A stretch of DNA of 63,453 bases from GWF2-43-63 sp035390965 (GTDB lineage Bacteria > Bacteroidota > Bacteroidia > Bacteroidales > DTU049): assembly GCA_035390965.1 (NCBI GenBank), contig DAOPKE010000004.1, positions 1-63,453 of the forward strand, given 5' to 3'. Of this stretch, positions 53,002 through 60,707 are shown piece by piece (within the stretch, counting starts at the first letter, position 1; the number at the start of each line of letters is the position of its first letter). Position numbers and translations under genes: made by a program. The notes below the pieces were generated by a model that did no database searches, was not told where the DNA came from, and was given only the letters and a program-made list of their open reading frames with translations.

Positions 53002-54129
53002 TTATTTTATCCAGACGCCCGGAATGATACGTCCGCATTTATTGCATTTATTCTCTGTCATGCCGCTCACCTTAGTGATGTATCCTTCGCGCTTCACAAG
53101 CAGGGTTCCGCAATCAGGGCATTGCGTATTTTCATGTGCTTCGTTGCGAATATTACCGGTATAAACATATTTCATTCCAGCGCTGGTGGCCATATGAAAT
53201 GCTTGCTCAATAACAGCCGGATTTGTCGGATGAGAATCCAATAATTTATGCGCCGGAAAAAATCTTGAAATATGCAATGGAACTTCCGCAAAATCATTTT
53301 CAATCAGCCAGGAAGTCATTTGCGAAAATTCATCAGTTTTATCGGTATAAGCGGTCACCATCAGATTTGTTATTTCAAGCCATTTCCCCGAATCCCGAAT
53401 GGTTTTGATTGTATCCAAAACCGGCTGCAGAGAGCCATTGCAGAGAGTCTTGTATGTAGAATCATTAAAAGATTTCAGATCAATATTAAAGGCATCCATT
53501 ACCCCGATCAGATCTTTTAATGGCTCCTGATTGATGTACCCGTTCGAAATCATTAAAGTTTTAATTCCCGCTTTCTGAGCCAGAAAGGCAGTATCATACA
53601 TGTATTCAAAAAAAACGGTGGGCTCGGTATAAGTAAATGCAATACCATCGACACTATGTTCACGCGCTGTTTTCACCACCTTTTCAGGTGAATAATCCAG
53701 TGCAGAAACATCATTGGGAGCTGCCTGCGAAATATCGGCATTCTGACAATTGAGGCATCGGAAATTACAACCGGCCGTGCCAAAGGATAAAACTTTTGAA
53801 GACGGCAGAAAATGATACAATGGTTTTTTTTCAATCGGATCGATATGAACAGCAACCGGATTGCCGTAGGCCATGGTATATAAAACACCGCCCACATTAA
53901 TTCTGGTACGACAGATACCGGACTGCCCATTTTTGAGAATACAGGCATGCGGACACAACCGGCATTTAACCGAACCATCGGGCAGCTCTTCGAAATACCG
54001 GGCTTTTATCATTCCATTATGTCTTATTGATTTAAAATTACTCATGGATTCACTTGCATAAAGACGCGGCATAGCAACTGCAGCAACACCCATAACAAAA
54101 AGATTCTTTATGAAATCTCTTTTCTCCAT
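53002..54129 (-). CDS. AmmeMemoRadiSam radical SAM enzyme with export-like N-terminus
   Basis: A 375-residue radical SAM protein related to pyruvate-formate-lyase activases. The N-terminal domain has CRLCPHACILKNGQSGICR; the catalytic cluster is CNFRCLNC (CX3CX2C) near residue 120; the C-terminus has a zinc-type CPDCG ... CNKCG pair. This is the family found with Memo and AMMECR1 proteins (AmmeMemoRadiSam). Unusually, the first 28 residues (MEKRDFIKNLFVMGVAAVAM) look like a Tat or Sec signal with K-R in place of twin R. The enzymatic product is unknown. It is divergent from the Memo-AMMECR1 gene. Confidence 0.88.
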   Translation of the reverse strand: MEKRDFIKNLFVMGVAAVAMPRLYASESMSNFKSIRHNGMIKARYFEELPDGSVKCRLCPHACILKNGQSGICRTRINVGGVLYTMAYGNPVAVHIDPIEKKPLYHFLPSSKVLSFGTAGCNFRCLNCQNADISQAAPNDVSALDYSPEKVVKTAREHSVDGIAFTYTEPTVFFEYMYDTAFLAQKAGIKTLMISNGYINQEPLKDLIGVMDAFNIDLKSFNDSTYKTLCNGSLQPVLDTIKTIRDSGKWLEITNLMVTAYTDKTDEFSQMTSWLIENDFAEVPLHISRFFPAHKLLDSHPTNPAVIEQAFHMATSAGMKYVYTGNIRNEAHENTQCPDCGTLLVKREGYITKVSGMTENKCNKCGRIIPGVWIK

Positions 54130-54146
54130 GACAATATCTCTTTCAA

Positions 54147-54154
54147 CAAAAGTA
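54147..54154 (-). promoter_or_regulatory. -7 box (TACTTTTG) for the radical SAM gene
   Basis: TAnnTTTG on the minus strand, 18 bases before the ATG at 54129. Confidence 0.5.
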
Positions 54155-54182
54155 ACAATTAACGTTTGATAAAAAAAAATTC

Positions 54183-54190
54183 TATCTTTA
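54183..54190 (+). promoter_or_regulatory. -7-like box (TATCTTTA) for the Memo-AMMECR1 gene
   Basis: One mismatch from TAnnTTTG; the ATG follows five bases later, so the mRNA may be leaderless. Confidence 0.45.
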
Positions 54191-54194
54191 CAAT

Positions 54195-55685
54195 ATGATG
54201 AAACGCATGTTAATTTTGCTTACCATTATGAGTATTTTTTCAGACACAGGAGCCCAGAAAAATCTGCCGATACGTAAAGCAGCCGTTGCCGGACAATTCT
54301 ATCCGGCAGATGCCGAAGCGCTGGAAAAATATTTTGAAAAGGAATTCAATCAGATTACTATCGCGCCCAACGATAAAAAAGTCAGAGCCATCATTGTTCC
54401 GCATGCAGGATACATGTACAGCGGACGCACTGCGGCCTGGGCATTTGCCACCCTTCGCGAAAAAAACACATATAAAAACGTGTTTATCATCGGTTCCAGT
54501 CATATCGCAGCTTTCGACGGTGCAAGCGTTTTTCATGGCGCTGCGTTTGAAACTCCGCTGGGACAAGCCGAAATAAATACTGAAATAACCGGCACTCTCC
54601 AACAAAACAATATTTTCAAATTTCCACAACAATACCAAACCGAAGATCATGTACTCGAGGTTGAAATACCTTTTTTACAGTACATCCTCGAACCCGGATT
54701 TAAAATTATCCCCATCACCATCGGAACCAAAAGCACTTATGCATTGGACAAAATTACCGACGCACTGAAACCCTATTTTACACCCGATAATCTCTTTGTT
54801 ATCAGCACTGATTTATCGCACTATCCCTCATATTCCGATGCAGTTAAAGCCGACAGTGCTGTTGTACAATCTATTCTGAGCGGTAATCCGCAAACATTTG
54901 ATGCCGTTGTGCGATCAACTGAAAATGCCGGAATAAAAAATTATGTTACTGCGATTTGCGGATACAGCGCAGTTTACATACTGATGTCTTTAGCTGACGA
55001 CAAAGATGGATTTTCTTATGAAAAACTGAAATATTCAAATTCAGGCGATGTCTCAGGCGATTTCGACCGGGTAGTCGGTTATGCAGCTATAGCTGTCAGA
55101 GAGTGTGACCTGAAAGAAACCCTACAAAAAAAAGATACATTTACTATTTCTGAAAATGATAAAAAAATCATGTTCAATATTGCACGAAACAGTATTGAAT
55201 CGAAATTAAACGATAACGTACACACAGTGTCCGACACACTTTCCGACATGCTCAATAAAAAATGCGGTGTATTTGTAACGCTGCATCTGAATAATAAACT
55301 GCGCGGCTGCATCGGTACATTCCGGCAAGATCGGGAACTCGCCATCAATATTCATGAAATGGCTTTGGCAGCGGCATTCAGCGACCCACGATTTGATCCG
55401 CTTACAAAAGAAGAATATAAAAATATTGAACTTGAAATTTCGGTTCTGACCCCAATGCAGAAAATTGATTCAGTGAATCAAATTGTTTTAGGGAAACACG
55501 GTATTTACATCAAGCGCGGCAACATGACTGGAACTTTTCTGCCACAGGTTGCTACCGAAACCGGATGGACCCTTGAAGAATTTCTGGGACATTGCAGCCG
55601 CGACAAAGCCGGCATCGGATGGGAAGGATGGAAGGATGAAGAAACTGAAATTTTTATTTACGAAGCCATTATTCTGAACGAATAA
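54195..55685 (+). CDS. secreted Memo-AMMECR1 fusion protein
   Basis: A 496-residue fusion. Signal peptide MMKRMLILLTIMSIFSDTGAQ. The Memo domain (about 25-300) keeps the proposed metal site: HAGYMYSG, GSSHIAAFDG, STDLSHYPS and AICGYSAVY give three His, one Asp and one Cys that match the metal site of human MEMO1. The AMMECR1 domain (about 320-495) has the signature LRGCIGTF. AMMECR1 and Memo are usually separate cytosolic proteins; here they are fused and exported. The radical SAM partner is divergent, 65 bases upstream. A shared redox or metal-dependent protein modification outside the cytoplasm is inferred. Confidence 0.88.
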   Translation: MMKRMLILLTIMSIFSDTGAQKNLPIRKAAVAGQFYPADAEALEKYFEKEFNQITIAPNDKKVRAIIVPHAGYMYSGRTAAWAFATLREKNTYKNVFIIGSSHIAAFDGASVFHGAAFETPLGQAEINTEITGTLQQNNIFKFPQQYQTEDHVLEVEIPFLQYILEPGFKIIPITIGTKSTYALDKITDALKPYFTPDNLFVISTDLSHYPSYSDAVKADSAVVQSILSGNPQTFDAVVRSTENAGIKNYVTAICGYSAVYILMSLADDKDGFSYEKLKYSNSGDVSGDFDRVVGYAAIAVRECDLKETLQKKDTFTISENDKKIMFNIARNSIESKLNDNVHTVSDTLSDMLNKKCGVFVTLHLNNKLRGCIGTFRQDRELAINIHEMALAAAFSDPRFDPLTKEEYKNIELEISVLTPMQKIDSVNQIVLGKHGIYIKRGNMTGTFLPQVATETGWTLEEFLGHCSRDKAGIGWEGWKDEETEIFIYEAIILNE

Positions 55686-55740
55686 TGCATGTTTTGGTCT
55701 TGCAGATCTAATAATCCCCGCATTTATAATTATTGTCGCT

Positions 55741-56391
55741 TCAGTCAACCATCATCATCGACGATGCGAAATCCTTAATTACAAAATGCACATCGGCATT
55801 GTAACTGCCATAGACCGGATCGGTTAATTGTTCTGAAACGAGTTTCAGGTTCATTTCCATATTGGCTTTTTCGTCCTTGAAATCAAAAGAGAGGATCGAT
55901 ATTTCATCAAACCTGAAATACAAAAAAGCAGAACCTTCTGGTGATTTGATTATTGATTGTAAATATGCACTGGCCTTGATTTCCGAATCACGAAGCGCAT
56001 CCTTATATGGAACATAATTATCGCCCTTAAGTGAATACGGGAGTTTTGTTTCATACAATTCAAAACTACCATCATGGTTTGTATGCCACTTCAGTTGCGG
56101 TGCTGCCGGCAAAAACAAATCGAGTGAATTTACCCGTCCTCCGTCATTTTCCTCAAATTTCAAAATCAAAGACGTGCTGCTCCCTGAGCTGGTTGTAACA
56201 TCTGTCAGCGGAATCCGGAGTGTGTCTTTCAAAGGAAAGTTTTTTTCTCCTTCCGAGTTTTGATGAAGCATAATTGTTGCCTCATTAACAACAACTTTTT
56301 CAATGGATTTTTCATTATCCTTTTTTGTTGTTGATGAACATCCAATGAAAAAAAACATTAAAAAAACAAGTGAAAAAAAAGTTTGGTTCAT
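55741..56391 (-). CDS. lipoprotein of unknown function
   Basis: A 216-residue lipoprotein (signal MNQTFFSLVFLMFFFIGC; lipobox FIGC). The mature chain is beta-rich with an LPLTDVTTSSGSSTSLILKF segment and ends DFASSMMMVD. No recognised family. It lies six bases after the stop of the zinc-ribbon gene at 56398, so they probably form an operon. Confidence 0.7.
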   Translation of the reverse strand: MNQTFFSLVFLMFFFIGCSSTTKKDNEKSIEKVVVNEATIMLHQNSEGEKNFPLKDTLRIPLTDVTTSSGSSTSLILKFEENDGGRVNSLDLFLPAAPQLKWHTNHDGSFELYETKLPYSLKGDNYVPYKDALRDSEIKASAYLQSIIKSPEGSAFLYFRFDEISILSFDFKDEKANMEMNLKLVSEQLTDPVYGSYNADVHFVIKDFASSMMMVD

Positions 56392-56397
56392 ATTGAG

Positions 56398-58980
56398 TTA
56401 TTTTATCCTCGTTCCTTTAATATCCATTTCCGTACGATTTTCCTTTCCTCTAAGATGATTGATGCCTACATATTTGCCCTCAAAGGAATTGCGGCCGGTA
56501 AATCTGATTTTGTACTGTACAACACCAAGAGCTTCAGGATCATCAAAACGCTTGGATTGTATAACATAATACTGTCCTTCTTTTTTCACATCCATCATGT
56601 ATTCAATGCCATCCAGTCTCAGATCGGGCAACTGAGCTTTCTTTCCCTTCATTTCTTGTTCAACTTTTTCACGTTCCTTATAATACTCATCGCCCGAACC
56701 ATACATGTCGGCCATATTATCAATATACTGCAACGAAGCATCCATGGTCATTTTGGTAACAGTAGCATCGAGTTTCCAGGTGCCTTCAAGTTTTGGAGAC
56801 CCAATCATAATTTCAACCACCGTGGTTTTCCCGTTTCCTTCAAGATTCAATTCGCCGGTAAATTCTTCATCTTTTCCAGCGGGACCAGCCACCGTAACAA
56901 TCACCTCCTGCGGGCTGCCTGCATCAAGAAAACCGAGCGTTGTACAATTGAACAAAAATTCGCCATCCTTATCGGTAGTGCCTGTCCATAGTTTTTTATG
57001 AACATCGGATGCAACATTAAATTGCACAGCCAATCCGCTGACATCAACATCAGCGTATTCTTCACATTCCGGATCAATCTTTACAATAACACGGATTTTG
57101 TTCACTTTATTTAATTCCTTCTGTATATAACACAATTTATCATACAGTTTACCCTGCATATCAAGACGGATTTCCTTTACAATGCGTTCGAAAATATTCG
57201 TTTCATTCAACGTTTTGATGATGGAAGCAAAATGCTCATCCGAAATATCCTTTTTCAGCTGCTCATTCAGATAACCCCCACCAGTAGCGCCTGTATTCTT
57301 CATCACGCGATCCTGATACTCTCCCACAACGCTTTCATCTTTCCAGAATTCCCAGACATAATCATGAATAACCTTTATAACTTCTTCGGATGCTGTAGCA
57401 GGATTCTTAACCGACTTCATCACCTTTTTGAGTTTCTTGTACCAATACACGGAATTGATTTTCTCCTTTTCTCTCTTTTCTTTATAGTACAAGTCATATG
57501 CTTTCTGATAAATATTGACCCTGCCACTGATGGCTTCCTGAATGAATTTATTCAAAGACCAATCAATAACAAAAACGCCAACAAAAGCAAGATTGATGGC
57601 CGAAGTATTAATCAATTTCAAAGCCCAGTAGTTGTACAGGTTTTTTGATAATTCCAGCGTTGCCTTACCAGTCTTTCCATCTGCAACATCAATGGCACAT
57701 TGCACCAAAGCAAAGCCCAACCCAACTTCGGTAGCGACTTCGTTAATACCTTTCAAAGCCCCCATTTCAAGCGCGTTTTCAGCAAAACTTCCCACAGCTG
57801 CGCTGATTCCAAACCATTCATTCACCTTATCCCAACCAGCTCTGACAGCCCCATCGGACTTTGGTGCAGCAGCAGCAAATTCCTCCATGGTTGAAACAAC
57901 CTCGTCGGATGACATAAACGCACCACCCGGAAACTGCACTTTTTGTACTGTCATCATCGGACCCGGAGCAACTTTTTCAGATACAGCCCAGGGAGCAAAC
58001 GTAGTGAAATGATTGGTGTAAATAGTCATTGTGTTATCAGCCGCATTTACTGTATAGGGAAGTCCCTTCCACTCATTGCTGGCTTCATCGAGATACATGC
58101 AAAAAAGATCTTTCGACGGATCAGCACCTGCCGGCAGATCCGCAGGATTGTATTTAATGGTGACTTCCATGTACCCATCAAATTCATTCGTCTCCGACAT
58201 ACTTACATCGTAGGCCCCAAGCTGTTTTATGCCTTCTTCTTCGGGCATTCCTTTCACTGAATAAATACTCAATGTTTGCTCTTTATCAATCAATCCAAAT
58301 GGCACAGTCACGGCAATCTCATCCTCGTACTTCACAGTCTGATCTTTATCAGAAACTTCAATTTTCTGCTCTACCAGCAGTTTTTTTCTAACCCCTCCGA
58401 AAAATTCATTATAGGCCCAATAACCCCCACCACCCAATACAGCAACGATCAGAACCGCTGCTGCGACTTTCAGAAAAATACGTTTCTTCTTTTGTGGCGC
58501 AACAGGTGTGGACTGAGGTGCGGGAAACTCAACGGCCTTTTTGGGCTGCACACGAACTGAAACCGGCTCGTGAACCGGCGCTGCAGCAATCACCGCTTTG
58601 CCACACACTGTGCAGAATTTGGCACCCGGCTTCAACTCTGCACCACACGAACAAAGGTTTTCTTTGATTTCGGCCGGCTTGTCCGCAACATCCTCAACTT
58701 TTTTGCCGCAGACAGTACAAAACTTCGAGCCCGGCTTCAACTCTGCGCCACAGGAACAACGGTTTTCATGAATGACTTCACTGTTTTTCGCTGACAATTC
58801 AATTTTCTTTCCACAAATAGTGCAAAACTTCGCGCCTGGTTTTAAATCCGCTCCACAAGCGCATTTCGTTAAAACATACTTCTTGGGTAATTTTTCTGCA
58901 ATAACAATTTTACTTCCACAATTTGTACAGAATTTGGCGCTGTCATTCAGCTGTGCATGGCAGTTCGGACATTGTTTCAT
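56398..58980 (-). CDS. zinc-ribbon membrane protein with large extracytoplasmic region
   Basis: A protein of 860 residues from the ATG at 58980 (MKQCPNCHAQL). Four zinc ribbons in tandem (CPNC...CTNCG, CACG...CTICG, CSCG...CTVCG, CSCG...CTVCG; about residues 1-130) face the cytoplasm. A single membrane helix (FLKVAAAVLIVAVLGGGGYWAY) follows near residue 185. The long remainder (about 210-860) has a ZU5/beta-sandwich-like start, a helical middle and Ig-like segments; no catalytic motif is seen. The last ribbons are nearly identical, which implies recent duplication. Function unknown, possibly signal or scaffold. A -7 box lies 34 bases upstream. Confidence 0.8.
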   Translation of the reverse strand: MKQCPNCHAQLNDSAKFCTNCGSKIVIAEKLPKKYVLTKCACGADLKPGAKFCTICGKKIELSAKNSEVIHENRCSCGAELKPGSKFCTVCGKKVEDVADKPAEIKENLCSCGAELKPGAKFCTVCGKAVIAAAPVHEPVSVRVQPKKAVEFPAPQSTPVAPQKKKRIFLKVAAAVLIVAVLGGGGYWAYNEFFGGVRKKLLVEQKIEVSDKDQTVKYEDEIAVTVPFGLIDKEQTLSIYSVKGMPEEEGIKQLGAYDVSMSETNEFDGYMEVTIKYNPADLPAGADPSKDLFCMYLDEASNEWKGLPYTVNAADNTMTIYTNHFTTFAPWAVSEKVAPGPMMTVQKVQFPGGAFMSSDEVVSTMEEFAAAAPKSDGAVRAGWDKVNEWFGISAAVGSFAENALEMGALKGINEVATEVGLGFALVQCAIDVADGKTGKATLELSKNLYNYWALKLINTSAINLAFVGVFVIDWSLNKFIQEAISGRVNIYQKAYDLYYKEKREKEKINSVYWYKKLKKVMKSVKNPATASEEVIKVIHDYVWEFWKDESVVGEYQDRVMKNTGATGGGYLNEQLKKDISDEHFASIIKTLNETNIFERIVKEIRLDMQGKLYDKLCYIQKELNKVNKIRVIVKIDPECEEYADVDVSGLAVQFNVASDVHKKLWTGTTDKDGEFLFNCTTLGFLDAGSPQEVIVTVAGPAGKDEEFTGELNLEGNGKTTVVEIMIGSPKLEGTWKLDATVTKMTMDASLQYIDNMADMYGSGDEYYKEREKVEQEMKGKKAQLPDLRLDGIEYMMDVKKEGQYYVIQSKRFDDPEALGVVQYKIRFTGRNSFEGKYVGINHLRGKENRTEMDIKGTRIK

Positions 58981-59013
58981 ATTGAATTGATGTTGTTGTT
59001 TTACTTTTCTTTC

Positions 59014-59021
59014 CAAATATA
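59014..59021 (-). promoter_or_regulatory. -7 box (TATATTTG) for the zinc-ribbon gene
   Basis: TAnnTTTG on the minus strand. It excludes the longer frame starting at 59046. Confidence 0.55.
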
Positions 59022-59107
59022 CAAATAAACAAACATATAGAAACATTGCAAATTTTACACAATCAGCAGAATTAATTTTAGTAATATTGTATCACCAAAT
59101 TACCCTT

Positions 59108-59833
59108 ATGATCCGAAACAAATACAGAATAATTGCAAACCGAAGTGCTGTCTTTTTTGGGGCTATTGCACTTCTGCTCTTTCTGCTTCCATCGATTACC
59201 GGCACAGATGGGATGAATGGTGGCTTTGCCTTGATTGTTTTTGCCATTGTTTTTTTGATAACAGGTCTCATTACATTTTATTTCTACAACAGAAATGCAC
59301 GCGTTTTTGATTCGCTGCTGCAACCTCAGAAAATCCTTGCTCATTGGGTTGTGAAACAAAACGAATATGCACAATTGCAGCAACTCAACGCCAAAGAAAT
59401 ATCAGGTAATTTTATGCTGATGCGATGGGTAGTCATTATCATTACTTTTATCGTTTGTGTTTTTCTCGCCATTGCTGGACTTGAATTCAGTTTTCTTTTA
59501 TTGTTTTTTGCAGGACTCAGCGCTTTTATCTGGATTGTAAGTGCCATTGCCATTCATTCTCAAAAAAGGCATCTCCTTCCAACCGATGCCCAAATCATTC
59601 TTACAAACGAGGGCGGATTCATCAACGACACGATGCATGTCTGGGCAAAACTCAACAACCGCCTTGAAGATGCAGCCATAAAAAAAATAAAATCCGGCAT
59701 ACACTATCTTGAAATAAACTATTCCGTACCAAGCAGAGGTGCACGCGTTGAAACCACCGTCCGCTTCCCCATCCCTGATGGCAAGCTGACTGAGGCGCAG
59801 TATATTCTGGGCGAAATTTACAACCCCCAATAA
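59108..59833 (+). CDS. membrane protein of unknown function
   Basis: A protein of 241 residues from the ATG at 59108 (MIRNKYRIIANRSAV). Two helices lie near residues 13-58 and another pair near 105-155. The C-terminal ~85 residues (PTDAQIILTNEGGFINDTMHVW ... VRFPIPDGKLTEAQYIL) form a soluble domain. No family was recognised. dapD starts nine bases after the stop, so these genes are probably co-transcribed, although a link in function is not obvious. Confidence 0.7.
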   Translation: MIRNKYRIIANRSAVFFGAIALLLFLLPSITGTDGMNGGFALIVFAIVFLITGLITFYFYNRNARVFDSLLQPQKILAHWVVKQNEYAQLQQLNAKEISGNFMLMRWVVIIITFIVCVFLAIAGLEFSFLLLFFAGLSAFIWIVSAIAIHSQKRHLLPTDAQIILTNEGGFINDTMHVWAKLNNRLEDAAIKKIKSGIHYLEINYSVPSRGARVETTVRFPIPDGKLTEAQYILGEIYNPQ

Positions 59834-59841
59834 TTACAAAT

Positions 59842-60663
59842 ATGAAAAACAACAACATAAAAACACTCATTGAAGCTGCATGGGATAACCGCGAGCTGCT
59901 CAACAATACCGAAACCCGCGATGCCATCCGCGCTGTGATCGATCTGCTCGATAAAGGCGAAATTCGTGTTGCAGAGCCAAAGGGAGACAAGTGGCAGGTG
60001 AACGAATGGATCAAAAAAGCCGTCATATTATATTTCCCGATTTCGGAAATGATTGTAAGCGAAGCCGGCCCACTTGAATTTTATGATAAAATTCCGCTGA
60101 AAAAAGGTTATAAAAAAGCCGGAATACGCGTGGTGCCTCACGCTGTAGCCCGCCATGGAGCATACATTGCAAGCGGTGTCATCATGATGCCGTCGTATGT
60201 GAATATTGGCGCTTATGTCGATAGCGGCACCATGGTCGATACATGGGCTACGGTTGGCTCCTGTGCGCAGATCGGGAAAAATGTCCATCTCAGCGGTGGC
60301 GTCGGTATTGGTGGTGTGCTTGAACCCGTACAGGCCGCACCGGTCATTGTCGAAGACGGATGCTTTATCGGCTCACGCTGCATTGTGGTCGAAGGCGCCC
60401 ACATCGGTCAGGAAGCCGTTCTCGGAGCCAATACCGTTATTACCGGCAGCACAAAAATTATTGATGTCTCCACTGAAAAGACCATTGAATACAAGGGCTC
60501 TATACCACCCCGCTCTGTGGTGATTCCGGGATCTTACACCAAAAAATTTCCGGGTGGCGAATTCAATGTCAACTGTGCACTCATCATCGGACAGCGCAAA
60601 GAAAGCACCGACCGCAAAACCTCGCTCAACGACGCGCTGCGGAATTTCAACGTGGATGTGTAA
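59842..60663 (+). CDS. dapD: tetrahydrodipicolinate N-succinyltransferase (DapD)
   Basis: A 273-residue left-handed beta-helix acyltransferase of lysine and peptidoglycan precursor (diaminopimelate) synthesis. The N-terminal helical domain is followed by hexapeptide repeats (GAYIASGVIMMPSYVNIGAYVDSGTMVDTWATVGSCAQIG, with the family GVLEPVQAAPVIVEDGCFIGSRC). Length is normal. The remaining pathway genes are elsewhere. Confidence 0.96.
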   Translation: MKNNNIKTLIEAAWDNRELLNNTETRDAIRAVIDLLDKGEIRVAEPKGDKWQVNEWIKKAVILYFPISEMIVSEAGPLEFYDKIPLKKGYKKAGIRVVPHAVARHGAYIASGVIMMPSYVNIGAYVDSGTMVDTWATVGSCAQIGKNVHLSGGVGIGGVLEPVQAAPVIVEDGCFIGSRCIVVEGAHIGQEAVLGANTVITGSTKIIDVSTEKTIEYKGSIPPRSVVIPGSYTKKFPGGEFNVNCALIIGQRKESTDRKTSLNDALRNFNVDV

Positions 60664-60678
60664 CTCGCCGAATTTGAC

Positions 60679-60686
60679 TATTTTTG
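60679..60686 (+). promoter_or_regulatory. -7 box (TATTTTTG) for the TPR gene
   Basis: TAnnTTTG 22 bases before the ATG at 60708; it rules out the ATG at 60684. Confidence 0.5.
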
Positions 60687-60707
60687 TACATCAAAGAATT
60701 TTTCTGC

